Shown in pieces: positions 37,401 through 48,425 of a stretch of DNA of 64,000 bases (the stretch's first letter is position 1; each line of letters starts with the position of its first letter). Made by a program: the position numbers and the translations under genes. The notes below the pieces were generated by a model. It searched no databases and had not been told where the DNA came from. It saw only the letters and a list, made by a program, of their open reading frames with translations. Origin of the DNA: Styela clava (taxonomy: Eukaryota > Chordata > Ascidiacea > Stolidobranchia > Styelidae). The stretch is from the NCBI RefSeq assembly GCF_964204865.1, contig NC_135252.1:9445383-9509382 (forward strand), given 5' to 3'.

Positions 37401-40400
37401 GAATGTCTGCTAACAAACTTCCATTGTCTTCAAATAAACTATTGAAATTTGATCCATCATTACTATCTTTTGTTTTCTGTAGTGCCACCGTCTCAAATGT
37501 ATCGGAAGTAAGTAGCTCTGATACGAGTTTTTCTGAAATTGTATCAGATGCATTTTTCGTCTCAAATGAATTTTCTTCATCCATTTGAACGTCAATAATT
37601 GGACTATTGGTTTCATCATCTATTTGGTCTTCATTATTCATTTCACCAGAATGTATAGAAAAACTTGCCTCAGAAGTTGTTGTCATTGATTCATCAGAAT
37701 CCATAATTAATATGTCTTTACCGGACTCAGTATGCAACACAGGATCAGTGGTTTCAATATTTACACCTGTGGTTGTATCTGGTAGTAATATGCCATCAGG
37801 GTAAGTGCCTCTGTCACCAGTCATAAAACTTTCTTCAGAGTTCATTTGCTGCTCATTAATTGATGTAATAGGCTGTATCTCATGAGTAGCTGGGGATGGT
37901 ATTTCTTGTGTAGTGACAATAAATTGTTCTTGTTCAGAGATTTGCATCAATGAATTTGACATATTTATTTCTGGCGAACGATCATCCATAAGATTATCTT
38001 TCACCATGTCATCGGATTTTTCTTTGTCTGCGAAATCTGCCATATCGCTTATTTGATTAATCACTGTAGGTAATTCAAGAGGCAAACTACTGCCAATAGA
38101 ATCCTGGTCAGGACTTCTTTGCTGCTGTTGATCTTGCAGTGAATCATTGTCATTTCCTGTTATTTGATGTTGGGAAGCGTTTTCTGAAGAATCGTTCTGT
38201 TTTGAGTCAAACTCTGTTTCAGTGAAAATATCATCATTTGATTTCGAAATTTCATGATAGTTCTTATCAGATTTTTCTGTCATGTGCCTTTCTGTAAAAT
38301 CTTTTTCTAAATTGATGGTTATGTCACTCCCAAAAGACTGGTCATAAGTTGTTTCCAAAATGCAATCTGTAGCTTCAATATCTGCTGTAACTATAGTTGG
38401 CTTCGCAATATTGACAATGCAGTCTTCAACTTGAAACTTCGGTACCAACTCACTTTGATCTTCATCATTTGGTTTAAGATCCTCTGAGTCACGTGGTGAA
38501 TCATTTATAAATTGAACACTGGAGTTTTCAATCATCAAATCCTCTGCTTCACTTGCAACTAAATCTTCAGAATTTATCATATTCTCTTGGTTTATGATTT
38601 GAAATGAATTATTGATGCCTTCAATTATTCCTTCGTTTGTGTCACTTGATTCATGTTCAGTGTGTTTGACAAATGCATTTTCTTCAGAATAACAGTCTTT
38701 TGTGACACTATCCACAACCTGATTTTGATTTTCTTTCGAGACAGTGTCATCTATTCGCTCAGCAGATATAATATCTGACATATTGCTTTCAGTTGAATTT
38801 TCATCACATTGAGCAGTATCTTGTTGACCAATATCACCAGGATTTGAGTCGTCAACTTTATCTTTTTTCTTTTTACGCCGAGGGGCAACAGGTGCCGTGT
38901 TTGTATTAGTAATGTCAGTTTCTTCAAGTAAATTCTCAATAGCATAGGGCAATGTCACTACCCCTTCAGAGTTCGAATAATCCGCATTTGAATCATCCTG
39001 TAACCCTTTCATTGAATTGTTATTTTTAAAACATGATTCACTATTTGATGTATTAGGAACTGTATTGCCTTGAGTTGACTTTTCCGGCTCATCATTTATA
39101 GATGATTCTTGAGAAACAAAACTATTATCTGGTGATTGGTCTGTGATATTTTGTTCAAGTATCTGGTCAATGGAATAATCTTCAGCCTCATCAGGATTTT
39201 CTCCATTAAAACTGCTTTCACTGATATTACCAGATTCAACTCCTTCAATTAAATCCTCTACAGGAGAAGCCAATGACACTACTACTTTGGGAACTGTACC
39301 ACATGTATATTCAGCTTTCGATCTTTCAGACTGAGTTTGCGGCAATTTTCCCAGTAATAAACTTTTAGGAATAGACATATTTTTATCTGGGATATCTTCA
39401 ACAAGTACATTTTCAGAACCAGTATCCATTGTGCTGTTTTTACTTTGACTATTGAAAGTGTCAGAAGAAGATACTTCCAATATTTCTGTTTTTGATTCTA
39501 ATGTGGTGGACACATCAACATTTTCACCATTAGAGCTCTCTTCACTAACATTAGCAGATTCAGCTTCTTCAATTAAATTCCCAGCAGGCGAAGTCGAAGA
39601 CACCTCGTTTGTGGAAATAGTACCAAGTGAGCCAAAGATATCCATATTAGCACTGTTGGAATTTTTCTCTGACCCTTGTATTGTCACTTCATTGCCCACT
39701 TGCATAATCAAGTCAATTGATGGCTTATCATCTTGAGAATTTGAATGATTTTCTGAATCCTCTTTATTTTGATCTGAAAGCATTATACTTTGATCATGCC
39801 CAACTGTGTTGACTTCAGAATGTATGAAGAGGTTCCTTTCTTCTGCATTGATGTCTGAACAATCAATGTAGTCAGCTTCTGATCTTTCAGGTGGGGTTTG
39901 CTGTACTTTTTCCTCAGATAAACTTGCAGGAATAGAAGCATGGAAATCTGAAGTATCCCTCACATGAATATTTTTAGCATCAGTAGTTGCATCGTTTTTA
40001 CTTTGACTATCAAAAGTGTCACAAGTGGATATGTCAAATATTTCTGTTTTTAATTCCAACATTGTGGACACATCAACACTTGTTGACTCCGTTTCTAAAC
40101 TTTCTGTTTCATGAGTTATATAAGCTTCCTCATTATTAAAGTTATTGTTATCATCAAATTGATTGACAAAATCATCATCACCATTCAATTCAGTTGAAAT
40201 GCCAATGACCATTAATTCTTCGCCCAATCTATCTTGTTCATTCTTATTCTGACTTGAATCAGGTGGTAATGTATCTACATCCCGAGAAACAGAATCAAGA
40301 ATAGAATCATCAGCATTAGACTTTGAACTAACATTTTCTTGGACATGAGAAAAGTCATTTATCAAAAGTTCAGATTTTACTTCCGAGTTTTCTCCGTCTT

Positions 40401-43400
40401 CTGATATAGTTTTTTCATCAGACTTTCCAACAGAATCAATGATGTCGATTGCAATTTCCTTCATTGCCTGACTTGAATTTTTAGAATTAGGAACTATGGC
40501 ACTATCATTGTCATTACAACCGGGTGATTTTGATTCAGATATGATTGATTCATTTGCAGATTCCAGCATATAATCCTGCACTGAGCTTTTTTGTTTTGCT
40601 ATTAAAATTTCTTCAGGCGAGAATAGCTCAAAATCATTTGACAAAATTTCCAGGCTCTCTTCAGTTGAGGAGCCACGCGCTGTATCCTCAAAAATATGTT
40701 GTTCTAAAGATGGTCCAAACGAAGTCTGTAGATTTGAATGCTTGTTAAAATCAAAATTCTGATCATAAGAAACTTCACTGCTACTTTTCTCTGTATCTTT
40801 TGTTGACAAGCACTTTTCACTTGTATGCGTGTAGTTTGCAATATCAAACTGACTATGTATATTTATTGACTGATCTGTGGTATTCTCAGCATGTGGTGAT
40901 GTCATTTCATCGCTATTCATATTTTGGCCCTGGGGCAACATAGTACCATTAAGCACATGACTGTCTGATAATTCCAATAAACTCTCAGAAAAATTTGTTG
41001 TTATAGTAGACATGTTGCATTTTTCTCCTTCTGAAGGCAAAATTATATCTGAAGTCAGAGAACTATTACTTATGGCAAATTCACTTTGTTGTCCAATAGG
41101 TAACAGAATATCATTGACTTCACCACCAGATGAATTTTGAACGGGTTCTACACTCTGTTCAAATCCGGTAGTTAAATCAAACATGTAACTTATATCGGCA
41201 TCATTATCTTGTTTGGATTCAGCCTCATTTGTTGTTAAAAGTCCATCATTATTTAGTTGTGAAGTGCCACTTGAAGCGAATGGTACACCATCGTCAGAGA
41301 TCATAGGATCAATAATGCTATTCATATCATCACACACTGGTTTGTTTGTCTCGAATAATGAAGTTTCCACTTGTGGCCCAATAACTGCTCTCATATTTTC
41401 TTCTTGATTATCGTCTGTTTCAGTAATATTATTTTTGTCCAGTTCCATAGCATCTGAGTATTCTGATATTTCTTTGCCTACTTCAATGAAAACAGATTCC
41501 AACAAATTATCCACCGTCTCCAACAGTGCTTGTGAATATTCTATAGGAGTTTCTGAAGGACTGGACAAATTTAAAATTGATTGAGAGTCAGAAATGGCAT
41601 CAGAAGCAGCATTGAGCTCATCAATTTCACTTTTATGCAATTCTGGATTGATGTTTTCATAACTTATTTCCAAATTCTTGTGATCAGCAGTAACTGGTAT
41701 TAAGGGCTCATTGACAGCACTACTACTTGAGCCTTCAACTTCAAGATCGTTTGTTGAGATTTTATTATCCTTCTGATGATTTGAAGTCATCGGTGCAGAT
41801 ATGCTCAAATTTTTTTCAATTATAAATGAATCACTATCAAGTTCTTGCTCCATTGAAGAGAGAAGAGTGTCATTTACTAGATTTGGTAAAACATCAGCTT
41901 TTTCCTCATTTTCTGATATCCCAGTCTTCTCAACCATGCCCTCTGTATTTTCTTGCTTATCTGTAAAACCATGATTGCCACTCTCATCAACACCAGTTGG
42001 TTCTGTACATAGATTTAACAAATTTTCCCCAGAACTGGCAGTCAAAAATAGATCAGAATTATTAAGTCCTTTTGGTGTTCCATCGCTGTCCTGTATCAAG
42101 CTGACATGATTTCCTGAATAATCGACACTGTTTTCTTGAGAAAAGAGAAACTCGTTATCAGACGTTTGTTCAGTTTTAGTTAATTCTGAAGTGGAAGTGA
42201 ATAATAGATCTTCACGTACATCAGCATCAATCAGTACATTAGTAAGCATCATAAAACTTGGATTATTTTCTACTTCAGAGGATTTCTGTGAGGTTTCCAT
42301 TGTAGAAGATTCTTGATCCGTGGATTTTATATCCAATGTATCCAGCGAAGTCTTGTTTGGGTGAAATGTACTTATATCAGCTGATTGTTTTGCAGTTTCT
42401 TCACCCAAATCAGTTTGATTGACAATAACGTTATCAAAATTGGTAGGACTAGAATCCACTGCAACTGTTTTATTCCCCACGTTCAAACTGACTGAATTTT
42501 CATTGGGAATTGTTGTCTTGGGATCATCTGCAATTTTATCATCACTAAAAATACTCAATTTTTCTTCATTTTTAGATGTCAACATTGCTTTGTTCTCCTC
42601 ATTGTTGTTAACACTCTTTATCATACCACTAGCTTCTTGTTCAGCATTTGCAGTAAATATCGATAACTCTGAACTTTCTGAAGTAGGGAAAAGATCTGAG
42701 TTTGACACCAAAGAATTACTTGCTTTTAGTGAATCAGCGCCCATAATTTCTGATAAACTCTGACCCTCAGTGGCATTGCTATTCTCCAATGGTGTCATTA
42801 AATTTGGTGGCAATAGATTAAAATCTGATTCATTCTCATGCTGAGTAGCAGAAGCTTCTGAAGGAATACTCATTGATGTTGATGTAAAATCTATTACATC
42901 CACTTGTTCAATATTCTGGCTGCTTGGACTCGTTTTATCTCTGACAATATCAGAATTAAAATCACTTCCATCCATCCGTGCATCTGATGTAACTGCTATG
43001 TTACTTTCAATGCCGAGTACATTATCAAAAGTTAGATTATCTTCTGATTCAAGGGATTTCTGTGAGGTATTGCTTGTACATTTTTGATCAGTGGATTTTA
43101 TATCCAATGTATCCAATAAAGTCTGATTTGAGTGAGGTGCACTTTTATCAGCTGATTGTTTTGCATTTTCCTCACCCAAATCACTTCGATTGACAACAAC
43201 GTTATCAAAATCGGTAGGACTAGAATCCACTACAGCTGTTTCATTATCCAGGTTTAAACTGAACAAATTTCCATTTGAAATTGTTGTCTCGGGATCATCT
43301 GCAATTTTTTCATCCTTTACAATGTTACATGCTTCTTCATTTTTAGATGTAAACATAGCTTTGTTCTCCTCATCATTGTTAACACTCTTTAGTATACGAC

Positions 43401-46400
43401 TAGCTTCTTGTTCAGCACTTGCAGTGAATATCGATAACTCTGAACTTTCAGAAGTGGGAAAAATATCTGGGTTTGACACCGAAGAAGTGTTCCCTTTTTT
43501 AGAATCATCCATCATTGCTGATAAACTTTGACCCTTAGTGGCATTGGTATTTTCCAATGGTGTCTCAGAGTTTGGTGACATTAGATTAAAATCTGATTCA
43601 TTCTCGTGCTGAGTAGCAGGAGCTTCTGAAGAAATACTCATTGATGTAAAATCTAATACAAATACTTGTTTGTTATTCGGGCTGGATGGACCTGTATCAT
43701 CTTTGACAACATCACTCTGCGTAGAATTAAAATCACTTTCATCCATCAGTTCATCTGATGTAACTGCTGTGTCACCTTCAATGCCAAGTACATTATCAAG
43801 CATGTTAAAACTTGGATTATTGTCTGATTCAAGGGATTTCTGTGAGATATTGTTTGCACATTCTTGATCAGTGGATTTTATATCCAATGTATCCAATAAA
43901 GTCCGATTTGAGTGAGGTGTACTTTTATCAGCTGATTGTTTTGCAGTTTCTTCACTCAAATCACTTCGATTGACAACACTGTTATCAAAATCGGTAGGAC
44001 TAGAATCCACTACAGCTGTTTCATTCTTCACGTTTAAACTGACCAAATTTTCATTGGAAATTGTGGTCTTGGGACCATCTGGAATTTTTTCATCCCCAAA
44101 AATACTGCATGTTTCTTCATTATTAGATGTCAACATTGCTTTGTTCTCCTCATTGTTGTTAACATTCTTTATCATACCACTAGCTTCTTGTTCAGCATTT
44201 GCAGTAAATATGAATAACTCTGAACTTTCTGAAGTAAGAAAAAGGTCTGGGTTTGACACCGAAGAGTTACTCGTTTTTAGTGAATCATCATCCATCATTT
44301 CTGATAAACTCGGACCCTCAGTGGCGTTGTTATTTTCCATTGGTGACATTGAGTTTGGTGACAATAGATTAAAATCTGTTTCATTCTCATGCGGAGTAGC
44401 GGAGGCTTCTGAAGGAATACTCATTGATGTGAAATTTAATACATCCACTTGTTTGTTATTCGGGCTGCTTGGACTCATATTATCTTTGACAATATCAATT
44501 TGCGTAGGATTAAAATCACTTTCATCGATCAGTGCATCTGATGTAACTGCTTTGTCACCTTCAATGCCAAGTACATTACCAAGCATGTTAAAACTTGGAT
44601 TATTTGCTGATTCAATGAATTTCTGTGAGGTATTGTTTGCAAATTCTTGATCAGTGGATTTTATATCCAATGTATCCAACAAAGTCTGATTTGAATGAAG
44701 TATACTTGATTCAGCTGGTGTTTTTGCAGTTTCTTCTCTCAAAGAAGTTTGACTGACAGTGATGGTATCAAAATCAGAAGGATTAGGATCCACTACAGCT
44801 GTTTCATTCTTCAAGTTTAAACTGACCAAATTTTCATTGGAAATTGTGGTCTTGGGACCATCTGCAATTTTTTCATCACTAAAAATACCACATGTTTCTT
44901 CATTTTTAGATGTCAACATTGCTTTGTTCTCCTCATTGTTGTTAACACTCTTTATCATACCACTAGCTTCTTGTTCAGCATTAGCAGTAAATATGGATAA
45001 CTCTGAACTTTCTGAAGTAAGAAAAAGGTCTGGGTTTGACACCAAAGAGTTACTCGCTTTTAGTGAATCATCATCCATCATTTCTGATAAACTCGGACCC
45101 TCAGTGGCATTGTTATTTTCCATTGGTGTCATTGAGTTTGGTGACAATAGATTAAAATCTGTTTCATTCTCATTCTGAGTAGCGGGGGCTTCTGAAGAAA
45201 TACTCATTGATGTGAAATTTAATACATCCACTTGTTTGTCATTCGGGCTGCTTGGACTCATAATATCTTTGATAACATCACTTTGCGTAGAATTAAAATC
45301 ACTTTCATCCGTCAGTGCATCTGATGTAACTGCTTTGTCACCTTCAATGCCAAGTACATTTCCAAGCATGTTAAAACTTGGATTATTTTCTGATTCAATG
45401 GATTTCTGTGAGGTATTATTTGCAGATTCTTGATCAGTGGATTTTATATCCAATGTATCCAACAAAGTCTGATTTGAATGAAGGATACTTGAATCAGCTG
45501 GCATTTTTGCAGTTTCCTCATCCAAAGAAGTTTGGTTTTCAGTGACATTATCAAAATCAATAGGACTAGAAACCAATACATCTGTTTTAATCTCCATGTT
45601 CAAACTGAACAAATTTTCATTTGAAATTGCTGCCTTGGAATCATTTTCATTTACAATTTCATCATCACTAGATGTGCCATATGGTTTTCCATTTTTAGAT
45701 GTCAATGTAGCTTTGTTTTCCTCATTGTTGTTAACAGTCTTTATTATACCACTAGCTTCTTTTTCAGCATTTGCAGTAAATATGGGGAGCTGTGAACTTT
45801 CTGCAGTAATAAAAAGATTTGAGTTTAACAATTGAGATAGAGAACTGTTCGGTTTTAGTGAATCATCATCCATCATTTCTGAAAATTCATCAATTTGTAA
45901 TAAACTCCGACCCTCAGTGGTATTATTTGTCGATGCTGTCATTGAGTTTGATGGCAATAGATTAAAATTTGTTTCATCCCCATGCTGAGTAGAAATGGCT
46001 CCTGAAGAAACGCTCACTATTGCTAAGTCATCAGTTTTAGAATCAGCGTCAGATAAGGATGTAAATTTTAAAACATCTACCTGTTCATTCTCCTGGCTGC
46101 TTGGCGTTATATTATCTTTGATAACATCACTATGTAGAGAATTAAAATCACTGGTATCCATCAATACATCCGTTTCAACTGCTGTGTCACTTCCAATGCC
46201 AAGTAAGTCAACAGCTGACGATGCTGACTTTGCTTCACTGGCTTCATTTTCAATCCGTTTAGGTTCATTAGGTGCGAGTAAATCTGTTTGAACAACATTC
46301 GTCTGAAAGAAACCACCCAAAAGGTCAATATTGGACTCGTCTGGGATATTCTTCACAGTGTTATCAGCAGTCTCAAATAATTCAAGCATGCTTTCAATGC

Positions 46401-46818
46401 CGGATTCAACTTCTGATTGATGAATGTCAAACAATGAGCTTTCAAATGGGTTTACTTGATTTTTGGCTTCTGTATTTTCTATAGGATGCTGATTAAATAC
46501 ATCAAAGTCAAGATTGTCCAATGTGTTAGAGGTGTTGGTAGAATTTTCTGCAATTTGATTAGGTAAGTTAATATTACCTGGAAAATTAAGTAAATTTTCT
46601 GTTGCAGCTCCATCATTAAACTGCAATGTATGATTGGCATCAGGGTATCCAATTCCTGTGATATCATTGCCATTTGCTGAACTACTGTCATTGTCAAATG
46701 CCAGTAGTATTTGGTCATTTGCCGTAGAATTCTGAGGACTATCTTCACTAGTCAACCCATTTTGTTCAACAGCACTATTATCTCCAAATATATCTAGCAG
46801 ATCACCTTCGGATGCCAT
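28403..46818 (-). CDS. PRUNE2: giant PRUNE2/BNIP2-type BCH-domain protein, 5,220 aa, with a 14.6-kb exon
   Basis: Eight minus-strand exons: 46818-32228 (14,591 bases), 32026-31929, 31561-31331, 30844-30755, 30679-30440, 29974-29875, 29435-29226 and 28505-28403. Phases sum to 5,221 codons including the TGA at 28403-28405. The first exon encodes about 4,860 residues rich in S, D, E and N and so probably disordered. It starts MASEGDLLDIFGDN. Tandem repeats fill residues about 190-1530 and 4320-4530; proline-basic motifs (PPPPPTRKKK, KRIAPMPPTQ) recur, and two tryptophan-acidic motifs lie at W3671 and W3728. The last 160 residues are a Sec14-like BCH domain as in BNIP2, caytaxin and PRUNE2: YKKVISHGG, MDNLFLYVLATVELL, FVGSTPKHQIPS and MKYVKNMSDLKTF. 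Family members act as lipid/GTPase-related scaffolds, some linking cargo to kinesin light chain. In-frame TAA nine codons upstream of the ATG bounds the frame. Its prune partner is a separate upstream frame here. Confidence 0.93.
30990..31206. repeat. interspersed repeat family A, copy 2 (intron of BCH gene)
   Basis: Starts GGCGCTTCAGAAGTGTGTGT and ends with the near-inverse GTACACACACTACGGAAGTA, enclosing about 170 bases. The outer arms match copies at 9008 and 55687. It lies in the intron between exons 3 and 4 of the giant gene. I associate this sequence with tunicate genomes from memory only. Confidence 0.7.
33230..33880 (-). repeat. coding tandem repeats of about 297 bp with KRIAPMPP motif
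   Basis: Three copies of a 99-codon unit begin near 33842, 33542 and 33245, each with DGV(K/M)PR(K)(R/K)IAPMPPT followed by a TYLNT-like segment and ending with SDDDSEVG(K/E)A. A fourth related motif, KPKKRIAPLPPS, lies just upstream in the protein near 34100. The repeat period differs from the 780-bp array, so these are independent expansions. Confidence 0.9.
42230..46250 (-). repeat. coding tandem repeats of about 780 bp in the giant exon
   Basis: The same block recurs at about 42316, 43088, 43867, 44648 and 45431 (plus-strand word GTGGATTTTATATCCAATGT), a period of 772-783 bases or about 260 codons. Each unit carries LDTLDIKSTDQ, a VLGIE segment, SDFNSTQSD, PSSPNNKQVDVL, ESDFNLLSPNS, EMMDDDSLK, SSELSIFTANAEQEASG and NNEENKAMLTSKNEE, in that order. 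A sixth, more diverged unit is seen at the N-terminal side. The frame is kept in every copy, so the array expands the protein without breaking it. Confidence 0.93.
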
Positions 46819-48425
46819 TTTCGATTTGACAAAGAAGGCTTACATTTTGATAAATTTTGTATCTGATAACAGTAAAAATATGGTGATCAAATCACATCGG
46901 TAGTAGATTATATTGTCTCGAAACTGAATTACCATACCTGTCGCTATACTGAAATGGATAAACTAAAATGCATCAAGTATAAGATATCCTGATGAACTTT
47001 ATGAGTTTTAACAATTTATTGGACATTATCTGACATGTTAGGGACATATTATCAATAATATAACCTCCGTAATTATGGCTGATGACATGACTACTTACTA
47101 AGATCAGGGCAAAAAAAAATGAAATAAATACTTGATACAATTATAAACATTATTCGCTTCGTGCAGACTTATTAGCCTTGAACTAACTATTTGCAACTAA
47201 ACACAATGCTGTTTGCAGAACCTGAACCAGTAATAATTTAAGCTGCTTCATAATCATACACCCACAGTAAGAGCATATATTGTACCATGCACACACTCGA
47301 CAACATATATATAATGGGTAAATATAAATCGAAACACAGTTAATTATTAACCAGAATATGAAAGAATGACAAATAAATATAGATGTTCCGCGATATAAGT
47401 CTATAGTTGAATACCAAATCAAAATCAGTTCATTTTACACTATCCTTTCGCTTCAACTTTGTCACAGTAACTAACTGTGCATACCAGATGGAATGTTAAT
47501 GGCCCATATATCTGAAAAACTAACACAATTGTGCTTTACTAGTTTCATCAAAATTTACTTGACTTTATCTTCTGTTATTCATGTTGAATTCAATCTGGAC
47601 TATAACTAATGAAGAAAAGCATTTCCACCTACCTTCCACTAATTCTTTAGTTTTAATACTATATGGTATTTTTAATACTTTCTCTTTCATGAATGAAGTC
47701 ACAAGAATAAACTATGCGGTGATCGTTTCAGTGTTTATTATCAAACATTCTCTCTTATTTGATGGTAATATATCAAAACATTTTGTTCATTCAATTATGG
47801 CAAACGTGAGGTCATGGTATTAAAGCAATCTGATAAGATTATGGCAGTGGATATAAAAAAAGGGGATTTACTAAATTGAAACAAAGTAAAACCAAATATG
47901 AAAATGCCCTTCCACTAACGACAATAACATACTAATAATTGCATAAAAACAATAACTATATTATCAACGGGTTTGGCAGTGACAAATATCAAATTAATAA
48001 ACAACATACAAATGATCATTAGTTGAGGCAATTTATAGTTCAATTATACATGCATTTTCTATAGTTTTGTAACTCATGGTGAATTAAAACGTACATTGCA
48101 CCTGATCTCTGCCTCTCTTCTGTAATCTCAGTAACTGCACTGTAACGAATGCGTTCTTGGTTCTATAAGATACAATAGGTCTCTGTTATCTTAAGCCAGT
48201 TTGTTATCTATTCAAAGAGCCGTGACAGAAACCACAAGGCTACATAAGTGGTCATAAATAGCATGAGCAAAGAATAAAATTCTCTTTACACAACTTAATA
48301 GGTACCATTTCTGGCATTTGCAGATGATAAATATTCTACCATGCACAAAATCACTAAAGCAAGTTTGTTGTGTAGAAAAATTATTTACCTGAGTATAAGA
48401 TAACAAAGATATATCTTAGCATTAA
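46819..48425. other. spacer between the giant BCH frame and the prune stop codon
   Basis: No long coding stretch on either strand. Near the left end, on the minus strand, GTAAG at 46839-46843 could serve as a weak acceptor, and GACAGGTATGG near 46936 could be a donor of an untranslated exon. Near the right end, CTCAG/GTAAAT at 48389 is a good minus-strand donor just after the prune stop. The promoter of the giant gene, if it has its own, should be here. Confidence 0.5.

Noticed and set aside
43190-45835. Several 70-226-codon plus-strand open frames across the giant exon
   Set aside because: They are antisense shadows of the repeat units: each recurs with the 780-bp period and reads as low-complexity L/S-rich peptide.
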